Shown: positions 17,177 through 19,256 of the stretch, piece by piece
How the letters are laid out: each line of letters begins with the position of its first letter
How positions within the stretch are numbered: position 1 is the first letter of the stretch
Assembly: GCA_964559295.1 (NCBI GenBank)
Contig: CAZLGO010000031.1
Coordinates: 1-19,256, forward strand
DNA length: 19,256 nt
Direction of reading: 5' to 3'
DNA from: CAZLGO01 sp964559295
GTDB taxonomy: Archaea > Methanobacteriota > Methanobacteria > Methanobacteriales > Methanobacteriaceae
The notes under the pieces: generated by a model
The model's input: only the letters and a program-made list of their open reading frames with translations
Databases searched by the model: none
What the model was told of the DNA's origin: nothing
Translations under genes and position numbers: made by a program

Positions 17177-17560
17177 CTAATTACCTACAATGCCATCTCC
17201 GCCACAATTTTCGCAAGGATGCCCTCCAGCTCCATTACAAACTGGACAAGCAGTTTCATTTTCAACAACACCGCTTCCACCGCATGCTGAACATGATATC
17301 CAACCATCTCCACCGCATACTGAACATGTGTACGTATTTGGTTTATTTGTTCCGTCTGATTTTCCAGATGAATTTTTAGAGACCGATGTTGAAACCTGTG
17401 TTGTTTGCGGTGATTGGTTTTTCGATGTGATATTATCAGTAGTTATTTGCACATTTGGTTGCATTTGGCCTGGAAACATAAGTGTAGCGATAACCGCTCC
17501 AGCTAAAAGCGCTAAACCCATCAGAATACCAACTAATATTAAAGCAGATTTATGTTCCAT
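17177..17560 (-). CDS. Membrane-anchored protein with DnaJ-type zinc motifs
   Basis: 127 residues from ATG 17560, which follows AAAGGTGA; an ATG at 17578 would place this site inside the gene. Residues 6-29 are a membrane anchor (ALILVGILMGLALLAGAVIATLMF). Residues 33-77 are a low-complexity linker rich in Ser, Thr, Asn and Gln. Four CxxCxGxG motifs follow, at Cys79, Cys90, Cys105 and Cys116, as in the DnaJ central zinc domain. There is no J domain. Topology suggests the zinc domain is outside the cell, unusual for DnaJ-type motifs. It is first in a two-gene unit with the CWB2 peptidase-like protein. Function unknown; surface folding or metal binding is possible. Confidence 0.85.
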   Translation of the reverse strand: MEHKSALILVGILMGLALLAGAVIATLMFPGQMQPNVQITTDNITSKNQSPQTTQVSTSVSKNSSGKSDGTNKPNTYTCSVCGGDGWISCSACGGSGVVENETACPVCNGAGGHPCENCGGDGIVGN

Positions 17561-17604
17561 TTTGTCACCTTTTGTCATTTATTGCTTTTTTTTGAAAACT
17601 CAAT

Positions 17605-17614
17605 CATGATCATG
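17605..17614. promoter_or_regulatory. 10-bp palindrome CATGATCATG near the predicted start of the surface-protein unit
   Basis: A perfect palindrome centred on GATC, between the TATA box at 17625-17632 and the ribosome site, at or just upstream of the predicted start (about 17604). Possible operator. Confidence 0.35.
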
Positions 17615-17624
17615 TAAGTATAAG

Positions 17625-17632
17625 TATTTATA
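17625..17632 (-). promoter_or_regulatory. TATA box of the zinc-motif/CWB2 unit
   Basis: The minus strand reads TATAAATA within ACGTATAAATACTT. The predicted start near 17604 gives a leader of about 44 bases before ATG 17560. Confidence 0.55.
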
Positions 17633-17725
17633 CGTATCGAAACTCTAAGGTCTTTAAAAACATCGTATAATAATAACTTAGCTTTTTAAATCGTGTAAAT
17701 CAGTTAATAAGCATAGAATTATATT

Positions 17726-17739
17726 AAAAAAATAAAAAA
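17726..17739 (-). terminator. Poly-T terminator after trpB2
   Basis: Shortly after the trpB2 stop the coding strand reads six Ts, A, seven Ts. A U-run terminator without a stem, as is usual in archaea. Confidence 0.55.
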
Positions 17740-17746
17740 CGAGAAA

Positions 17747-19039
17747 TTAATCCTCAAGAACACCTTTCAGGTAATCTTCATATCCTTTAAGATCCAAAAG
17801 CCCATGACCAGAGAAATTAATCACAATCGTCTTCTCTTCTTTATTTTTCTTACATTCTAAAGCCTCATCTATTGCTACTTTTATTGCATGAGATGTCTCT
17901 GGCGCTGGAATTACACCCTCAGTCTTTGCAAAAATCTCTCCAGCTTTAAACACATCGTTTTGCGAAGCAGCTCTCCCTTCAATGATTCCTTCATGCACCA
18001 AGAGGGCGATTATAGGAGCCATCCCATGGTATCTTAATCCTCCAGCATGGACAGACGGCGGTACAAAGTCATGACCCAATGTATACATCATCAAAAGTGG
18101 TGTTAATCCAGCTGTATCTCCAAAATCGTATCTGTACTCCCCTTTCGTTAGAGTTGGACACGATGTAGGTTCTACTGCTATGAATTTACAGTTTATAAGC
18201 CCATCGATATGATCCTTTATAGATGGTAGGGCAGCTCCTCCAAAGTTACTTCCACCTCCTACGCATCCAATGAATATATCAGGTGTTTCGTCAATTATAT
18301 CCAGTTGTTTTTTGATTTCAAGTCCAATAATAGTTTGATGCAGAAGTACATGATTCAAAACGCTTCCTAATGAATAGTATACGTTTTCATCACTTAGAGC
18401 ATCCTCGATAGCCTCAGATATTGCAATTCCCAATGAACCAGGATGTTGAGGGTCACTTTTTAACATCTTCTTTCCAAATTCTGTTTTATTACTTGGAGAC
18501 GGTATAACTTCACTACCGTAGATCTGCATGATTGTTTTTCTGTAGGGTTTTTGTGTGTATGAAATCCTAACCATGTATACAGTGCAATCCAAACCCACCA
18601 TGGAACATCCAAGTGACAATGCTGAACCCCATTGTCCAGCTCCTGTTTCTGTAGCAAGTCGCTCTGCACCATCTTCTTTGGCAAAATATGCCTGTGCGAT
18701 GGCCGTATTTACCTTGTGACTCCCTGTAGGAGATAGATCTTCCCTCTTGTAGAAGATCTTGGCAGGAGTATCCAGAAAATCTTCAAGACATTTAGCACGA
18801 TATAAGGGACTTGGTCTTCCAAGCATTTCATAAAAAGCCCTTATCTTTTTTGGAATTTTGATCCACCGATCTTGTGCCATTTCTTGTCCTAATACTGTCT
18901 TAGGAAATATCTTAGGCAACATCTCCAATCTTCCGCCTTCTTCAGGTTCTGAAGGCATTGGAAGTGGTGATGGCAAATCCGGAACTATATTGTACCATTT
19001 TTTTGGAATATCCTCTGGATCTAGTGTAACTTTGTACAT
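17747..19039 (-). CDS. trpB2: Tryptophan synthase beta chain, TrpB2 type
   Basis: 430 residues. The PLP lysine is Lys109 in [11 protein letters not shown], followed by [14 protein letters not shown] (129-142) and the phosphate loop GGGSNFGG near 257-264. The N-terminal extension ([13 protein letters not shown]) and total length over 400 residues mark the TrpB2 group, which does not pair with TrpA in the usual way and may use free indole or phosphoserine. No trpA or other trp gene is adjacent. The ATG at 19039 follows GGTGAT. A weak TATA-like TTTAAG near 19075 could be its promoter, divergent from the DUF1786 gene. Confidence 0.95.
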   Translation of the reverse strand: MYKVTLDPEDIPKKWYNIVPDLPSPLPMPSEPEEGGRLEMLPKIFPKTVLGQEMAQDRWIKIPKKIRAFYEMLGRPSPLYRAKCLEDFLDTPAKIFYKREDLSPTGSHKVNTAIAQAYFAKEDGAERLATETGAGQWGSALSLGCSMVGLDCTVYMVRISYTQKPYRKTIMQIYGSEVIPSPSNKTEFGKKMLKSDPQHPGSLGIAISEAIEDALSDENVYYSLGSVLNHVLLHQTIIGLEIKKQLDIIDETPDIFIGCVGGGSNFGGAALPSIKDHIDGLINCKFIAVEPTSCPTLTKGEYRYDFGDTAGLTPLLMMYTLGHDFVPPSVHAGGLRYHGMAPIIALLVHEGIIEGRAASQNDVFKAGEIFAKTEGVIPAPETSHAIKVAIDEALECKKNKEEKTIVINFSGHGLLDLKGYEDYLKGVLED

Positions 19040-19108
19040 AAAATCACCATTTTTACAGGTCTATTTGTTAACTCTTAAATGTTTTGGTTTTAGATTGGCG
19101 TTGATTTA

Positions 19109-19116
19109 TTATATAA
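19109..19116 (+). promoter_or_regulatory. TATA box for the DUF1786 gene
   Basis: TTATATAA, followed by AAAA, lies 20-27 bases before ATG 19136. Transcription would start at or next to the ATG and no ribosome site is visible (ACAAGACAACATC), so the mRNA may be leaderless. Confidence 0.5.
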
Positions 19117-19135
19117 AAAAATACAAGACAACATC

Positions 19136-19256
19136 ATGAGGATTTTAGCAGTTGATGTGGGAGAGGGCACCCAAGATATAATGCTTTATGATTCAGGTTA
19201 TTCAATTGAAAATTCCATTAAATTAGTACTACCCTCACCAACAAGGATATTTGCTT
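19136..19256 (+). CDS. DUF1786 protein, ASKHA ATPase fold (5' part only)
   Basis: Forty codons from ATG 19136 to the window edge. The N-terminus MRILAVDVGEGTQDIMLYD carries the phosphate-1 motif DVGxGTxD of the actin/sugar kinase/Hsp70 superfamily and matches DUF1786, sometimes labelled pyruvate formate-lyase activating-like without experimental proof. It is the only plus-strand gene, divergent from trpB2 with 96 bases between starts. The function cannot be judged from this fragment. Confidence 0.8.
   Translation, partial: MRILAVDVGEGTQDIMLYDSGYSIENSIKLVLPSPTRIFA

Overview
The window is about 19.3 kb of AT-rich archaeal DNA. It almost certainly comes from a methanogen of the order Methanobacteriales (Methanobacterium-like), although no 16S or mcr gene is present to prove it. 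Three things support this. A long ribosomal/translation operon runs L7Ae, S28e, L24e, ndk, aIF2 (infB-type), S6e, eIF2-gamma, PIN protein, pyrophosphatase, RpoE1, Spt4, dephospho-CoA kinase, S24e, S27ae, argH, an order I recall from Methanothermobacter and its relatives. A fused Fae-Hps enzyme is present. Archaeal signals occur throughout: TATA boxes, GGAGGT/GGTGA ribosome sites, and poly-T ends of transcripts. All genes lie on the minus strand except the last, partial one.

Right to left, in the direction of transcription. 19136-19256 (+) is the start of a DUF1786 ASKHA-fold protein, divergent from a TrpB2-type tryptophan synthase beta chain (17747-19039). Next comes a two-gene cell-surface unit: a membrane-anchored protein with four DnaJ-type CxxCxGxG zinc motifs (17177-17560), then a secreted protein joining an M14-like zinc peptidase domain to three cell-wall-binding type 2 repeats (15537-17165). 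After a poly-T terminator and a new promoter come fae-hps (14173-15393), a rubredoxin/iron-sulfur flavoprotein fusion (13363-14160) and an overlapping Dam-family DNA adenine methylase (12561-13376). A second unit holds a MOP-superfamily flippase (10903-12441), a ModE-type molybdate regulator, a two-cluster ferredoxin and hisB (9403-9984).

The interval 8882-9402 holds the L7Ae promoter and leader and a small two-helix membrane-protein gene that appears frameshifted. From 8881 to the left edge runs the translation operon. It combines ribosomal proteins, initiation factors, transcription factors, pyrophosphatase, NDP kinase and CoA synthesis, ending in argH, which runs off the window. Five of its 15 genes appear to start with GTG or TTG.

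The observations most worth following are these: (1) the PIN-domain gene is broken exactly at a U_UUU_UUA slippery heptamer followed by a stop, and a -1 shift restores the catalytic Asp; (2) the secreted zinc-peptidase/CWB2 protein is paired with an extracytoplasmic DnaJ-type zinc-finger protein; (3) palindromes centred on GATC lie just downstream of three predicted TATA boxes, in a region that also encodes a Dam-family methylase; (4) a candidate kink-turn lies in the L7Ae leader; (5) a sequencing gap lies inside a 12-bp coding repeat whose last unit is recoded into a Shine-Dalgarno sequence.
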